Below are positions 23,231 through 35,458 of a DNA stretch of 64,000 nt, in pieces. Position 1 is the first letter of the stretch. Each line of letters starts with the position of its first letter. This DNA comes from Ovis canadensis (lineage: Eukaryota; Chordata; Mammalia; Artiodactyla; Bovidae): assembly GCF_042477335.2 (NCBI RefSeq), contig NC_091246.1:22813001-22877000 (forward strand), written 5' to 3'. Under the pieces are notes generated by a model. The model did no database searches and was not told the origin of the DNA. It saw nothing but the letters and a program-made list of their open reading frames with translations. The position numbers and the translations under genes are program-made.

Positions 23231-23429
23231 GAAGTGAAGTCGCTCAGTCGTGTCCGACTCTTTGCGACCCCGTGGACTATAGCCTACCAGGCTCCTCTGT
23301 CCTTGGGATTTTCCAGGCAATAGTCCTGGAGTGGATTGCCATTTCCTTCTCCAGGGGATCTTCCCAACCCAGGGATCGAACCCTGGTCTCCCGCATGGTA
23401 GACAGATGCTTTACCGTCTGAGCCATAGT
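23231..23429 (-). mobile_element. Bov-tA SINE
   Basis: Reverse-oriented dimer of a Bov-A monomer (gtcgctcagtcgtgtccgac) and a tRNA-derived head (gggatcgaaccctggtctcc, ctttaccgtctgagcc). Confidence 0.93.
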
Positions 23430-24067
23430 GTCAAAACCCTTCTTCTGGCCAAAAATAAGAGATTATCTAATCTATTGTATTTACAAAATGGAATGCTATT
23501 GGTTATTGAAAAATCATATTTTTGAAAAATGGAAACAGGATACAAAGGAATATACTGAATTTGATGTCAGTTTTATAAAACCAAAGAAAATAAACTAAAA
23601 CAAATGTGTGTGTATAAAAGAGTCAACATATATGTTGCCAAAATGGTAATAGCTCCTTTCAGAATGACAGGGTTATTTTTTCTTTATGATTTTTCTATTT
23701 TTTCTCAGTTGTCTGCAATAATGCTACATTACCATGATGATGAAATATATATATGTTATTTTAAAATATTTTTTCTTGATCCAATACAAGTTATAAAAGT
23801 AATTAGTCAATTAAAGTGGAAGTTAAATAAGACAATGAAAGTATATTGCCTTGCTAGGCATGTGTCTATTAGTTGGCACAAAGGAGGCATTCACTATATC
23901 AAAATAGTTTCTTATTACAAATCATGTATTACATGCCTTATGAAACTAAATACATAGAATAGAAAATAGCTTTTTTTGAATGACTTGGGATATTAACCAT
24001 TATACTGTACTTTAATATTATAGCATGATGCTCTGAGCTCAGTTCAATCCTATCATTTAGCATATAA
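23430..24067. other. AT-rich spacer, nothing recognised
   Basis: The frame at 23604-23957 (+, 117 codons) is AT-rich, lacks motifs and has no splice context. No repeat family named. Confidence 0.4.
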
Positions 24068-24195
24068 AATGAAGTGAAGTCGCTCAGTCATGTCCAACTC
24101 TTTGCGAGCCCATGGACTATAGCCTACCAGGCTCCTCCCTCCATGGGATTCTCCAGGCAAGAGTACTGGAGTGGGTTGCCATTTCCTTTTCCAAT
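24068..24195 (-). mobile_element. Bov-A SINE monomer
   Basis: Reverse-oriented monomer: agtcgctcagtcatgtccaa, ccatgggattctccaggcaa, gtgggttgccatttcctttt. Confidence 0.92.
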
Positions 24196-24632
24196 TAAGG
24201 AAATGCATAATACGGAATCATCCTCAGAGGGCTCAAATGACTTCACTGAGGCCATGTACTGCTAATTAGTGCTCTCAGCTCACCCTCTCCTCCAAAGACT
24301 TCCTCCAAGACATGCTTCCTTCCCTCCAGAGAAATACTTCTTTTCCTGTATTTGTCACTACCCGCAACTTACTTAATACCATTACAGGCTTTTTGTTAAG
24401 TGATTATGTCTATTTCTATCTTTATCATAGTACATCATGTACAATTTTTTCTCCTTTCCTCCTTGTCTCAGTTCTATTTTGGTTCTGGAAATGGAGCTAA
24501 TCTGGTAAAATGAGTGCTAGTGATGGAACACAGTAAAAGGACATCAGAAAGTTTCAGAAGAAAATTAACTTCAAAAAAGGAATGAACGCCATCAACTTTT
24601 AGAGACCATCAACACGCCTTGCACTCACCTTC
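24196..24632. other. Spacer, nothing recognised
   Basis: Pyrimidine-rich sequence near 24270-24500 without a named repeat or exon. Confidence 0.4.
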
Positions 24633-24648
24633 AGAAATCACACAGATG

Positions 24649-24797
24649 GGACTTCCTGATAGTCCAGTGGTTAAGACTGTGCTTTCAATTCAGGGGCACA
24701 AGTTCAATCCCTGGTCAGGGCACTAAGATACCACGTGCCTTGTGGCCAAAAACATTTCCTTTTAAGATTAAAAAAATAATTATAAATGAAAAAAAAA
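24649..24797 (+). mobile_element. CHR-type SINE with target-site duplication
   Basis: ggacttcctgatagtccagt, ttcaatccctggtcagggca and a gccttgtggccaaaaac end in an A-rich tail. The 16-bp repeats agaaatcacacagatg (24633-24648) and agaaatcacacaaatg (24798-24813) flank it with one mismatch. Confidence 0.93.
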
Positions 24798-24969
24798 AGA
24801 AATCACACAAATGTGTATTGTCTCCTTTTTTCCAACTCTTTATCTTAACAGTATTTTGGTAATGTATACTTTATATATGACAAAATGAACAGATTTAAGT
24901 GTAAAGCTTATTGAATTTTGACAGATATATTTGTGCCACCAATGTCTAGATCAATATAAAGAAAAGACC

Positions 24970-25465
24970 TGTAAAAGAAGAAAGACAGAGAGCATTGCAT
25001 TTCACCCAGTTCTGCAAAGATTAACCTGCTGCAGTTGTTGACTGACAGTGCATTCTACTTCAGAGGAAATTAAGATGATAACAGGATGAAGCACTCTGTG
25101 CTTCAGACAGAAGAAATTAAAATGATAGCAGGATGCTCTATGCTTTGGACAAGCAGGGCCTCACGTGGTTAGATGTGTCTCAGGAAGAATTTTAGTGAAT
25201 GAAGTTTCTTACAACTTTCTGTGCATTGAAAAGCACCAAAATCATTAGCTCAATACATTCGTTCTAGATGACTAACAGTAATCTGTTACCAAGAAATATA
25301 ATATACTTGACTGCATGTATTCCCCAGCCAAAAATCATATATAAATTAGTTTCCCCAGGTATCTCTTCAGAGCAGTTTCTCAGAGCTACTGAAAAGCTCT
25401 TACTCGGGTTATAGTCTTCAATAAGACCCTAAATGAAACTTAGCTCACAACTCTTATATTGTGCA
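24970..25465 (+). mobile_element. Solo LTR of a ruminant endogenous retrovirus
   Basis: The ~496-bp segment begins TGT and ends GTGCA. It holds gcattgaaaagcaccaaaat, a cagccaaaaatcatatataaa promoter-like stretch near 25330, tctcagagctactgaaaagc and then a degraded poly(A) signal (aatgaaactta) before cacaactcttatattgtgca. This order matches bovine LTRs of the BTLTR type. No internal viral genes adjoin it, and no clear target duplication was found. Confidence 0.65.
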
Positions 25466-25589
25466 ATTTTCCATCAGTCTGTAGTCCTTCACCTTGGAAA
25501 ATTCCATGTTTTTCTATGCCTTGAACCCTCGCTCCCCTGACTCCCTGCCATGGCGCAACACAACCACTATTCTGATTTCTTAACATGCT

Positions 25590-25815
25590 TTTGTCTGTTC
25601 TTGAACTTCCTATAAATGGAATCATACAGTGTATGCTGTTATGTATATCAATTGTCCCTTCCTTTATATAGCTGTAGGATACAACTGTATGAATATATCA
25701 CAATTTCTTTGTCCATTATTCTGTCAATAGACAGTGGGGTTGTTTCCAGTTTGTGTTATTATGAAAAAGCTGCTGTTAATATTCCTGTACAAGAATATTC
25801 CTGTACAATAAAGTG
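25590..25815 (-). mobile_element. Old L1 LINE fragment
   Basis: Reverse-oriented L1 phrases: ctataaatggaatcatacag, ttctttgtccattattctgt, cagtttgtgttattatgaaa. A small tandem duplication (attcctgtacaa twice) ends it. Confidence 0.7.
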
Positions 25816-26678
25816 ACGAATATGGAAAGTGTAAGAAAGGTTTGTGGCAAGTGTAAAAAAGGTTTGTGTACATGGTAAAGGTTTCTTGAGACATTAAACT
25901 GCCTTTGAAATCTTTTTTTGTTACTTCGATTAAGTAGATAACTATTGTTTCACAGTGAATGTAAGCTGGTATCAAACTGGAATTTGGTTTTCACTCGCTG
26001 ATGAAAAGAACAAAGTTTTCTTGGAATATGGCTTTTGATAACAGACTATGTAGATTTCTTTGCCTTTAAATGATTCATATTTGTTTTTTAAATCTTTTGT
26101 TACTTTGATAAAATGAACTAATATTATTTCACAAAGCTCTATGAAGACTATGGCACACATAGACAAAGCTCATTCTGCTTCTATAAAATTAACCCCTCAT
26201 CAGGGAATTTAAAATGGATAAACAATGACTGTAAACCAAACAGCCGGGGCTATGGGAAATCCAATATGGCTGCTTGGCTTTTCCTGGCTCCCTGATAAAC
26301 CTCACTTTTATTTGATAGGATAAGGCTTTTCCTGGCTGCAGGGTTAGTGTCTCACAGTGGAGAAAAAAATGGTTAAAATATGTTTTCTACAATCTCCAGT
26401 GATCAAGGCACCCACTTTATTGGACAAACCATACAAGCATTACAGTTTTCATGACTTTTTGTCTGACATACTGCTGGCTTCTAATTTTTGTTTTCAGATA
26501 TAAAGAGGCTCTTCTCCTCAAGTTACTGATGGTTTAAAGCAACTTAGTAATTTACAACTGTAGGTAAAATTATAACTTTTTTCTCTCTGTCTTGTCCTTC
26601 CAGAAATTGGAGACAATGGGTTCTGAACAGATTTATCAGGTAAATAAAAATACTGTCTCCCAACATATACAGAAATCT
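25816..26678. other. Spacer with diverged short tandem repeats
   Basis: A degenerate unit (gtgtaagaaaggtttgtgg) repeats two to three times at 25828-25885. A longer unit recurs about 190 bp apart (ttttgttacttcgatta near 25915 and ttttgttactttgataa near 26096). No coding exon. Confidence 0.5.
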
Positions 26679-26690
26679 CAAAGTATACTG

Positions 26691-26962
26691 CTGCTGCTGC
26701 TAAGTCGCTTCAGTCGTGTCCAACTCTGTGTGACCCCATAGACGGCAGCCCATCAGGCTCCCCTGTCCCTGGGATTCTCCAGGCAAGAACATTGGAGTGG
26801 GTTGCCATTTCCTTCTCCAATACATGAAAGTGAAAAGTGAGAGTGAAGTCGCTCGGTCGTGAGCAACTCAGTGACTGCATGGACTGCAGCACACCAGGCT
26901 CCTCCGTCCATGGGATTTTCCAGGCAAGAGTACTGGAGTGGGGTGCCATTGCCTTCTCCACC
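26691..26962 (-). mobile_element. Bov-A2 SINE with target-site duplication
   Basis: Two reverse-oriented Bov-A monomers preceded by CTG units. The 12-bp repeat caaagtatactg at 26679-26690 and 26963-26974 is exact. Open frames on both strands here belong to the SINE. Confidence 0.97.
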
Positions 26963-27275
26963 CAAAGTATACTGGCGACCTCTAAAAGAAAAATCCACCT
27001 CAGTAAAAACTGATGTCAGTCCTATGACATCTATAGTCAATGGACCAAACTTATTTTAGAAAGGAAATTAGGTTTGACGATATTTAATAAAAATGGGGAT
27101 AATTGTAGAAAAATATTATGTTTCACTGAATACTAAGTTCTAGATTTGTTAATTAAGATCTGTATTTACTAAGACTCATTTCTGAGATAGTTCCTTGTGG
27201 CTATGCTATATTGCTAAGTGGTTTAATTAAGTTATTGAAAAGGACACTCTGAGTTTGTTTCTAAATCTTATCTCT

Positions 27276-29850
27276 CAGTTCAGTTCAGTTCGGTCGCTCA
27301 GTCGTGTCTGACTCTTTGCGACCCCATGAATCGCAGCACGCCAGGCCTCCCTGTCCATCACCATCTCCCGGAGTTCACTCAGACTCAATTCCATCGAGTC
27401 AGTGATGCCATCCAGCCCTCTCATTCTCTGTCGTCCCCTTCTCCTCCTGCCCCCAATCCCTCCCAGCATCAGAGTCTTTTCCAATGAGTCAACTCTTCTC
27501 ATGAGGTGGCCAAAGTACTGGAGTTTCAACTTTAGCATCATTCCTTCCAAAGAAATCCCAGGGCTGATCTTCAGAATGGACTGGTTGGATCTCCTTGCAG
27601 TCCAAGGGACTCTCAAGAGTCTTCTCCAACACCACAGTTCAAAAGCATCAATTCTTCAGCGCTCAGCTTTCTTCACACTCCAACTCTCACATCCATGCAT
27701 GACCACAGGAAAAACCATAGCCTTGACTAGATGGACCTTAGTCAGCAAAGTAATGTCTCTGCTTTTGAATATACTACCTAGTTTGGTCATAACTTTCCTT
27801 CCAAGGAGTAAGCATCTTTTAATTTCATGGCTGCAGTCCAACATCTGCAGTGATTTTGGAGCCCCCAAAAATAAAGTCTGACACTGTTTCCACTGTTTCC
27901 CCATCTATTTCCCATGAAGTGATGGGACCAGATGCCATGATCTTCGTTTTCTGAATGTTGAGCTTTAAGCCAACTTTTTCACTCTCTTCTTTCACTTTCA
28001 TCAAGAGGCTTTTTAGCTCCTCTTCACTTTCTGCCATAAGGGTGGTGTCATCTGCATATCTGAGGTGATTGATATTTCTCCCAGCAATCTTGATTCCAGC
28101 TTGTGTTTCTTCCATCCCAGGTTTCTCATGATGTACTCTGCATATAAGTTAAATAAGCAGGGTGACAATATACAGCCTTGACGTACTTCTTTTCCTATTT
28201 GGAACCAGTCTGTTGTTCCATGTCCAGTTCTAACTGTTGCTGCGTACAGATTTCTCAAGAGGCAGGTTAGGTAGTCTGGTATTCCCACCTCTTTCAGAAT
28301 TTTCCACAGTTTATTGTAATCCACACAGTCAAAGGCTTTGGCATAGTCAATAAAGCAGAAATAGATGTTTTTCTGGAACTCTCTTGCTTTTTCCATGATC
28401 CAGCGGATGTTGGCAATTTAATCTCTGGTTCCTCTGCCTTTTCTAAAACCAGCTTGAACATCAGGGAGTTCACGGTTCATGCATTACTGAAGCCTGGCTT
28501 GGAGACTTTTGAGCATTACTTTACTAGCATGTGAGATGAGTGCAATTGTGCAGTAGTTTGAGCATTCTTTGGCATTGCCTTTCTTTGGAATTGGAATGAA
28601 AACTGACCTTTTCCAGTCCTGTGGCCACTGCTGAGTTTTCCAAATTTGCTGGCATATTGAGTGCAGCACTTTCACAGCATCATCTTTCAGGATTTGAATC
28701 AGCTCCACTGGAATTCCATCACCTCCACTAGCTTTGTTTGTAGTGATGCCTTCTAAGGCCCACTTCACTTCACATTCCAGGATGTCTGGCTCTAGATTAG
28801 TGATCACATCATCATGATTATCTTGGTCGTGAAGATCTTTTTTGTACAGTTCTTCCATGTATTCTTGCCCCCTCTTCTTAATATCTTCTGCTTCTGTTAG
28901 GTCCAGACCATTTCTGTCCTTTATTGAGCCCATTTTTGCATGAAATGTTCCCTCAGTATCTCTAATTTTCTTGAAGAGATTTCTAGTCTTTCCCATTCTG
29001 TTGTTTTCCTCTATTTCTTTGCATTGATCGCTGAAGAAGGCATTCTTATCTCTTCTTGCTATTCTTTGGATCTCTGCATTCAGATGCTTGTATCTTTTCA
29101 CTTCTCTTCTTTTCACAGCTATTTGTAAGGCCTCCCCAGATAGCCATTTTGCTTTTTTGCATTTCTTTTCCATGGGGATGATCTTGATCCCTGTCTCCTA
29201 TACAATGTCATGAACCTCCATCCATAGTTCATCAGGCACTCTATCTGTCAGATCTAGACCCTTAAATCTATTTCTCACTTCCACTGTATAATCATAAGGG
29301 ATTTGATTTAGGTCATACATGAATGGTCTAGCAGTTTTCCCTACTTTCTTCAATTTAAGTCTGAATTTGGCAATAAGGAGCTCATGATCTGAGCCACAGC
29401 CAGGTCCCGGTCTTGTTTTTGTTGACTATATAGAGCTTCTCCATCTTTGGCTGCAAAGACTATAATCAATCTGATTTTGCTGTTGACCATCTGGTTATGT
29501 CCATGTGTAGAGTCTTCTCTTGTGTTGTTGGAAGAGGGTGTTTGCTATGACCAGTGCATTCTCTTGGCAAAACTCTATTAGCCTTTGCCCTGCTTCATTG
29601 CATATTCCAAGGCCAAATTTGCCTGTTACTCCAGGTGTTTCTTGACTTCCTACTTTTGCATTCCAGTCCCCTATAATGAAAAGGACATCTTTTTTGGGTG
29701 TTAGTTCTAAAAGGTCTTGTAGGTCTTCATAAAACCATTCAACTTCAGTTTCTTCAGTGTTACTGGTTGGGGCATAGTCTTGGATAACTGTGATATTGAA
29801 TGGTTTGCCTCTTAGACGAACAGAAATCATTCTGTCGTTTTTGAGATTAT
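27276..29850 (-). mobile_element. Bov-B LINE, 5'-truncated, 2.6 kb
   Basis: Reading leftward, it begins in the endonuclease domain (frame 29830-29495, with the motifs GDWNAKVG and RRLYTWT) and continues through the linker (29173-28484). It then passes through the reverse transcriptase (28396-28013, with [10 protein letters not shown] legible near 28060), ending at the CAGTTCAGTT repeat at 27280. Frames are interrupted by small indels. The 11-bp repeat atcttatctct at 27265-27275 and 29862-29872 looks like its target-site duplication, with about 12 bp of filler at the 5' end. Confidence 0.95.
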
Positions 29851-29872
29851 CTCTAAAGCCTATCTTATCTCT

Positions 29873-31792
29873 AAACCAATCTTTGAATAAAGATCAGATC
29901 CTTCAAGATCTACAAGCAGGAGATTAACAGCAGGCTATAGTCATGTATGATTATACATCACTCTATATTAGAAGAAGCAACAAGAGGAAGTATTTCCCTG
30001 GACCAAGAGGTGAGTAAGACAGGTGTTGTCCTGAGACTTCTGCTATTCACAGGGCCTAGTCCAGTAACAGCACACAGAGTGGCCAATCTGTGAAATCTTT
30101 GACAGAGCTGGGAATGAGCCTTCCCAGCACCGTGGACGAGATGGTCATGAAATTCCCCAAAGGATGCTCAAACTCATGGCCACAGTGGGGTCCCGCTGAC
30201 TGGAAACTGGCACTTGCCAACTTTCTCTACAAATATGAAATCATGGACATTATAGCTGCTGACCTTAACATCCCCTGAAAGGAGTTGAGGATGGAAATCA
30301 GAAATTAGGCACTCACTCTGTGCTTTGGCAAAATGGACAAAACAGGCCTTCAGATAGTTAGATATTTTCATGTAAAAATTTTCTTGAGCCCAAATTCTTG
30401 CATCTTCTCATACATAGAAAAACACTAAAATTGTCAACAGTGGCTTATCTATTAATACCACAGTAAGAGGCTAAAGTCTACTTGGACAAACATAGACAAC
30501 TGGCTGCCTGGCTATAAGTCTACATAAAGCACCTGACTACATTGGGTTAGAGACACATTCTCCTAAAAAGAAACGATGAGATTTATTTTGTCTGTTAAAG
30601 TGCAAGTTGTCACTCTTTCAACTACTTCTGAGAACTGGGTTTGCTATACCTACCTTTAAAACGTATATGACCACACCAAATGGCTCCATTCTTACAGACA
30701 GGGCAGCCCAAGGGTTGACTATGTCTAGACCAGGATGAAATTTCCTGCCAAATGTAACCTGATTCTTATTCTTGCTTTGACTGCTGATTATAATTCTTTT
30801 GCTGATTTTTGGTTTCTGCCTTTTAAATCTACTTGTCTAGTTTGTTCTTCCTAAATGAAACAATGGCTTCCCAGACAAAGTAACAGTGATGTAGAGATTC
30901 TGGTCACTCTTCAAGATGGACTCCCCTGATATTCCACTCTGGTCATAGATCCAGTCTTGATTTGGGAATTTTAGTTTCCCCAAATTCACAGACTATCGGG
31001 AATCTGTAGTCTGTGGGCCTAACCTGGTGGAAAACTACTTTGGTAGTTATTCTTACTATTTGCACCCTTCATCTTTAATTGTCTAATGAATTTTGTATCT
31101 AAGCAGCTTGAGGCATTTAAGTTGCAAATAATTGTTCATGCTCCTACAATTTCTACTGCCTCCTCTAGCCATTACTTGGGGCCCCTGGATCAGAAACACT
31201 AAATAAAAGGGTAAGAAGAATATGTTGCTTCAGCAACTTAGGGCCAGCGCCCCTCACCAACACAGAGCAGTTAAAGACAGATTTCTTCACCCCTTTCCCA
31301 TCAGCAACAATATTTTCCTAAAAGAAAAAGGGGAGAATGAGAGAGTTGAAGCATAGGCAGGTAGCCCAAGGGTCTTAAAGGAGGAGGCAGCAAACATTCC
31401 TTTATCCATTCTTTTGCCTTAGTCAGGTAGGACATGTTTCTTTTAAGCCCTGTATTGGTATTGCAACAATATATCTGGCTTGAGACCTGGCCTTCTTTAG
31501 GTCCAGAACTAATGATTACAAAGCACAATATATCTTACTCATGGGTATGCTTTTCTTAGACTCTATGTTAATGATTATAATTGTAACAAATCTTGCCTGG
31601 GAGCCTGTTTCTCAACAACAATATATCTCGCCCAGAAACATGGTGCTCCGGAACTCTCCGGAACTCCTTCCTTCTGGCTATTCTTGAACTGAAGTTATCT
31701 CAGGATGTGTGACTTGGGAAAGGGTTTGGTGGAACTCTTACAACCTCGAGATATTCTTTTTATCTATTTTCAGCAGCCAGTTGAGAAGTATA
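29873..31792 (+). mobile_element. Probable ERV-derived region, left part
   Basis: This 1.9-kb segment looks retroviral in style. A short open piece (30090-30278) ends at CCCTGAAAGG. A long non-coding stretch then leads on to an LTR 3' end with an AATAAA after the Bov-B insertion at 31793. I recognise no gag, pol or env motif and no primer-binding site, so the class is undetermined; unrelated old repeats could explain part of it. Confidence 0.4.
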
Positions 31793-32150
31793 CAGTTCAG
31801 TTCAGTCACTCAGTTGTGTCCGACTCTGCAACCCCATGGACTGCAGCACACCAGGCTTCCCTGTCCATAACCAACTCCTGGAGCTTACTCAAACTCATGT
31901 CCATCTAGTCAGTGATGCCATCCAACCATTTCATCCTCTGTCGTCCCATTCTCCTCCCACCTTCAATCTTTCCTAGCATCAGGGTCTTTTCCAGTGAGTC
32001 AGTTCTTTGCATCTGGTGGCCAAAGTATTGGAGTTTCAGCTTCAGCATCAGTCCTTCCATTGAATATTCAGGGCTGATTTCCTTTATGATGGACTGGTTG
32101 GATCTCCTTGCAGTCCAAGGAACTCTCAAGAGTCTTAACCAACACCAGAG
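31793..32150 (-). mobile_element. Bov-B LINE 3' fragment
   Basis: Reverse-oriented 3' terminal segment, from cagttcagttcagtcactca to caagagtcttaaccaacacc, inserted in LTR-like sequence and followed by a T-run at 32159-32169. Confidence 0.94.
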
Positions 32151-32350
32151 TTGTTGTTTTTTTTTTTTAATCAGGGCATTATATATTCTTATATATAACA
32201 ACCTGCTTAAAAACTAGTGATGGTGGGTACTCTCCTTCCCCCTTTTGCTGGAGGCTTTCTCTAAACTTTTCACTCTAATAAAACTTTGTTACACAAAGCG
32301 CTAAGTGACTGAGACTGTGTTTCAGTCAAAACTGAAATTTTTGTGAAATT
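32151..32350 (+). mobile_element. LTR 3' part with poly(A) signal
   Basis: The order ctgcttaaaaactag, gaggctttctctaaac, then ctctaataaaactttgttac is that of a retroviral U3/R end. AATAAA lies at 32277-32282. Confidence 0.5.
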
Positions 32351-32499
32351 TTAGTTTTGAAATTTTCGCCGTTAGAGACCAGGAATACCAGCACGATTCA
32401 CCATAAGCTTTCAGTTTTGGGTGAGGTGCAGGTGGGACCTATTTCTTAAAGTCCTCAAGTTCATACTTCACTCTAAGTTAACAAGGGCTCACCCCGTAC

Positions 32500-33893
32500 C
32501 CCTTCCAGGATCTACCTTGAAGGCCACCTGTGACTCTGGGGACCACTCAAAAACCCAGTTAACCTAGGGCTTGGGAAAACCTCCTCAGCGCCATCTGGGA
32601 GAGAAAGTGATAACAACAAAGACAGATCTCCCTCTGGAGAGGCCCCTCCCTGCTTGCTCACAGGTAAGTGAGGAAACCAAGGGAGCGCTGGAAGGACCCC
32701 CATATGGGGGCATCCATAAAGCCCTCAGAGGTTCCTCTGACTGGACAGGAAGACAAGCCACCTCTCAGGCTCCCACAGACAATTTTGTTGGCAGAATTGG
32801 CACAGTGAGCCTGTGGTGGGAATGGACAAATGCAACCCGGAACCTAGTCAAAGTCCAGAAGTGGCCAGGAATGAGCCGCAGAGGGAAGCTGGGGTGCAGG
32901 CCTCCCCAGCATCTTGCCCTAGCATGAAAGCCATGGACCTCAACGAATGCCCCCAATCTGCCAGGACCTGAAGAATCTGGGGAGGAGGCCCTGCGTGGTA
33001 AGGTAGTTTTGAACCTAGAGCACTTATAAATCCCAAATCATTAACATTGATATGAGGAGATCACAGTCTCCAAGGTCCAATAAAAATCCCTCCTCAAACA
33101 CAAAGTTAGAATCAGGAAGATCTATACACCAGTGAATAGTTTCATAAGCTTGAGTTCCAAGAGTTCACAGTTCCAAGGGCACACTGTGAAGCTGGTGTGC
33201 TCCTTCAAGACTGTGCCACTGACACGCTTCTCAAGGACTGTCACTCAGATATGTTCTTTGCGGCAAACATCTTGACTTCTCAGGAATCTCTTTGCTATTC
33301 CCAGAACTTGCCCAGTGGAGGTGTGTCCAATTACCAGACATTCTGTAACATTACCTCCAGTGGAGGGAGCACCCAGGGGGCACCAGGAGATCCTGAGACA
33401 GCAACCCCAATATAAGAATCTGAGCAATAAATTTGTCCCCACTGATACAACAGAGACTTACCGGAGGCCCAAACTAGGACAGCATAAAAAGGGTTGGCAG
33501 AATAGAGGGCCTACGAGACCTAAGGGATGAGTACCCTGGGCCAGCAAAAGATATCAACAGAGTCCCAAAGAAGCAAATTGTGACAGTTAAACCTGAAGAA
33601 GGGATAGGTTCCTTCAGAAAGCCACTTCAGAACACAGATTAAGCAGGTTCTGCAATGGATTTTCTCCAGTAAATGCAAAGGATAAGAATAGCCCCTGCAA
33701 AAAGGCAAGCTTGCTGCATCCGCCGCTCAGGGCCAGGAACCAGTCAAAAGCAGATTGATTACCGACAGCAGGGCTGTTGAGGATCAGACTCTCATGACAG
33801 CTGTTGGACAGATTCTAAAGAAAAGATGGAGCTTCACCATCGACTTCATGCCTCGGAGTTAAATTGGTGCAAAGCAGAACTCTGGGCCCCATT
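32500..33893 (+). pseudogene. SPATA31: SPATA31-family pseudogene, central part
   Basis: Spread over several frames, the plus strand encodes stretches that read like the large last exon of SPATA31 (FAM75) proteins, which are testis proteins of spermatogenesis. Examples are PLWWEW-like SLWWEWTNATRNL (near 32810), ILTSQESLCYSQ (33268), FVPTDTTETYRRPKLGQH (33430), VLQWIFSSK (33645), EPVKSRLITDSRAVEDQTLM (33740) and MELHHRLHASELNW (33826). Stops and shifts separate nearly every block, so it cannot be translated as one protein. No SPATA31 first exon (membrane segment) was seen upstream, where LTR and Bov-B sequence lies. The family call comes from remembered motif order, not from an alignment. Confidence 0.72.
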
Positions 33894-34171
33894 GCTGCTG
33901 CTACTGCTGCTAAGCCGCTTCAGTCGTGTCCAACTCTGTGCGACCCCACAGATGGCAGCCCACCAGGCTCCACCATCCTGGGATTCTCTAGGCAAGAACA
34001 CTGGAGTGGGTTGCCATGTCCTTCTCCAAAGCATGAAAGTGAAAAGTGAAAGTGAAGTCACTCAGTAAGGGTCCGACTCTTGGTGACCCCATGGACTATA
34101 GCCTACCAGGCTCCTCCGTCCATGGGATTTTCCAGGCAAGAGTACTGGAGTGGGGTGCCATTGCCTTCTCC
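33894..34171 (-). mobile_element. Bov-A2 SINE inside the SPATA31 pseudogene
   Basis: Reverse-oriented Bov-A2 with a CTG-rich tail. The 10-bp repeat gggccccatt at 33884-33893 and 34172-34181 is exact, and the pseudogene resumes after it. Confidence 0.97.
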
Positions 34172-34620
34172 GGGCCCCATTAGGTTCACATTACTGCTAC
34201 ACTAGGTTTCTCTCCTACCCAGAGGAAAGGAGAGTGAGGAGAAACATAGCCCGCAATCACCAAGTTACCCCCACGGGCCGCATCTGTCCAAAAACAAGTA
34301 AGCAGACCAGTCCCAGGGACAGCAAGTGGACTGTCCCACCCAGGGAGCCAGGTCCCCCTCCAGGCAGAGCCTGCCAGCATGGATCAGAGTGACATGTCCC
34401 AGGCTGTTCCTCTCCACTGTCCAAGGCACTGTCTTAGGAAATACACCTCTTCTGGTCAATCAGAACATGCTTTACACAGCATTCCTGGTAGGAAAACTCT
34501 TCTCCAAGAAAAAAAATTCATATTCTGTAGAGAAAAAAGTTTTTCTCTCATGTTAGCACATCCTCTATGTGCTAATGGTTTCTTCCAACCACGTATTATT
34601 TTGTTTCCTGAAATAAATGT
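34172..34620 (+). pseudogene. SPATA31: SPATA31-family pseudogene, C-terminal part
   Basis: After the SINE the SPATA31-like order continues: RFLSYPEERRVRRNIA (near 34197), then HCPRHCLRKYTSSGQSEHAL (34409), SIPGRKTLLQEKKFIFC (34470) and KSFSLMLAH (34535). These correspond to the conserved C-terminal block that ends SPATA31 proteins. The frame 34379-34672 is open over the end but shifted relative to the part before it. AATAAA at 34612-34617 could be the ancestral poly(A) signal. Confidence 0.72.
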
Positions 34621-35458
34621 GATTTTTCCCCCCCATGAAAGGTGGTGGCCTCTGTGCCCTGCTGAGGGATAGTGAGGGGATCAGGGGCCATTCTTCCCAG
34701 GTGCCTGCTGTGACTTCCAAATGTGCCCCTAGTGTGGGAGGTAGAGGAAGGAGGCAGGTGGCAGAGGTGCCCAATAGATGGTGCAGTGACTAAGGAGCCC
34801 CTGGTGTCCCACCACCATCTACAGCCCAGAGGAAAGAAGTTAGGGGCCCACGGCTCACGGTGGCCCCACCCGAGTCTCCCCTTACTCCAACTCCTAGAGC
34901 CCAGGCAGAGGGAGAATGCCTAGAGCTCCTCCACAGAGGGCCAGGCTCCCAGAGACAGCAGAGCGGAGCCTCTGAGCAGGGAAGCTTCACTTCTCCACAG
35001 TGTAATTAATCAGCTTTCACAGGACTGGGAGCTTGGGACAGACTCATGATCTGACTCATGGTCATGATCCAAGGAGGCTCCTAGGGAACATGTGGACTCA
35101 ACAGGCCCAGGGACTATGTTGGCGTCACAGCAAGTGTCAACTACTATCAGCATGTCAGAACCCCAACACGTAGGACCAGGATCTGGGACGGGAGGGCAGA
35201 GGCACGGGCCTGCTTGTGCTGTGGTTCCTCCCTGGAGCCACATCCTGCCTCTGGGCCCCATCCTCCAGGGTGGGCCCAGCATTAGGGGGCTCAGCCAGGG
35301 TCTGAGGGGAGGATCTGGAGCCTAGGTTACAGAGTGACCTCCAGAGCTCCGGCGAGGTGGGCACAGAGCAGGGACCTTGAGCCTGGTCATTCTGTTCCTG
35401 TGTGGGGTTAGTGGGATCCCTATGGGAGATCAGTGTGGATCTGTCAGAGGTCTGTTTA
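34621..35458. other. GC-moderate spacer, nothing recognised
   Basis: Overlapping short frames on both strands (for example 35155-35493, -; 35092-35325, +) lack known motifs. It may be old 3' flank of the SPATA31 locus. Confidence 0.4.

Noticed and set aside
30090..30278. 62-codon plus frame as a viral gene
   Set aside because: No recognisable retroviral motif and no neighbouring gag, pol or env; kept only as part of a low-confidence ERV-like region.
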